NCBI GenBank assembly: GCA_964580675.1
Contig: CAZOLI010000098.1
Span: 1-6,084, forward strand
Length of the DNA stretch: 6,084 bases
Source: CAZOLI01 sp964580675
GTDB taxonomy: Bacteria; Planctomycetota; MHYJ01; CAYXQY01
Reading direction: 5' to 3'
Below are positions 6,065 through 6,084 of this stretch, one piece after another. The position numbers and the translations under genes are program-made. Position 1 is the stretch's first letter. Every line of letters starts with the position of its first letter. The notes beneath the pieces were generated by a model. It saw only the letters and a list, made by a program, of their open reading frames with translations, made no database searches and was not told the origin of the DNA.

Positions 6065-6084
6065 TCATTCCAGGAGTTTTGCGT
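6065..6084 (-). CDS. Possible C-terminal end of a leftward gene beyond the right edge
   Basis: On the minus strand one frame reads Ala-Lys-Leu-Leu-Glu-stop, with TGA at 6067-6065. The leftward terminator begins 20 bases later, the expected arrangement for the 3' end of a gene. Five codons cannot identify a product. The competing reading is that AGGAG at 6072-6076 is the ribosome site of a rightward gene starting just outside the window. Confidence 0.22.

Larger units (their letters stand above)
5751..6084. other. Palindrome-rich intergenic region downstream of corA
   Basis: I find no convincing gene in these 334 bases. After the small GC hairpin at 5764-5779 there is a region (about 5785-5905) with only a doubtful 18-codon frame. 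Then come three consecutive inverted-repeat structures (5907-5942, 5944-5988, 6011-6045) and a 7-base A-run at 6000-6006. The last 20 bases may belong to a neighbouring gene. No tRNA-like fold was recognised. Confidence 0.55.

Overview
The window is bacterial DNA of moderate GC content, densely packed with cation-transport genes. I could not place the organism. The gene styles (a Kup uptake protein, an NhaP-type antiporter fused to a TrkA/RCK domain, a long Thermotoga-type CorA) and the acidic, Asp/Glu-rich soluble parts fit a Gram-negative bacterium coping with ionic stress, perhaps from a saline setting. That is inference, not something the sequence proves.

Layout. (1) Positions 1-1454, minus strand: a Kup-family K+ transporter. 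Its first 484 residues are present and its C-terminus lies beyond the left edge. (2) Positions 1455-1840: a divergent intergenic region with a reasonable promoter for kup and only a weak one for the gene to its right. (3) Positions 1841-3634, plus strand: a monovalent cation:proton antiporter with a C-terminal TrkA-N/RCK regulatory domain. (4) Positions 3660-4571, plus: a cation diffusion facilitator (CDF) efflux protein starting at TTG 25 bases after the antiporter, probably in the same operon. (5) Positions 4685-5750, plus: a CorA-type Mg2+/Co2+ channel, apparently with its own extended -10 promoter. Its reading frame is broken just before the first transmembrane helix: the GMN pore motif and both membrane helices sit in the +1 frame. 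(6) Positions 5751-6084: non-coding DNA rich in palindromes. It holds two related hairpin repeats about 104 bases apart, a long inverted repeat between them, and a hairpin plus T-tract that would terminate a leftward gene lying beyond the right edge.

Together the genes form an ion-homeostasis cluster: K+ import (Kup), Na+ or K+ exchange for H+ under nucleotide or ligand control (antiporter-RCK), divalent metal export (CDF) and Mg2+ uptake (CorA). I see no undescribed multi-gene system. The best leads are the corA frameshift, which looks like an 8-base deletion, and the structured repeats at the right end.
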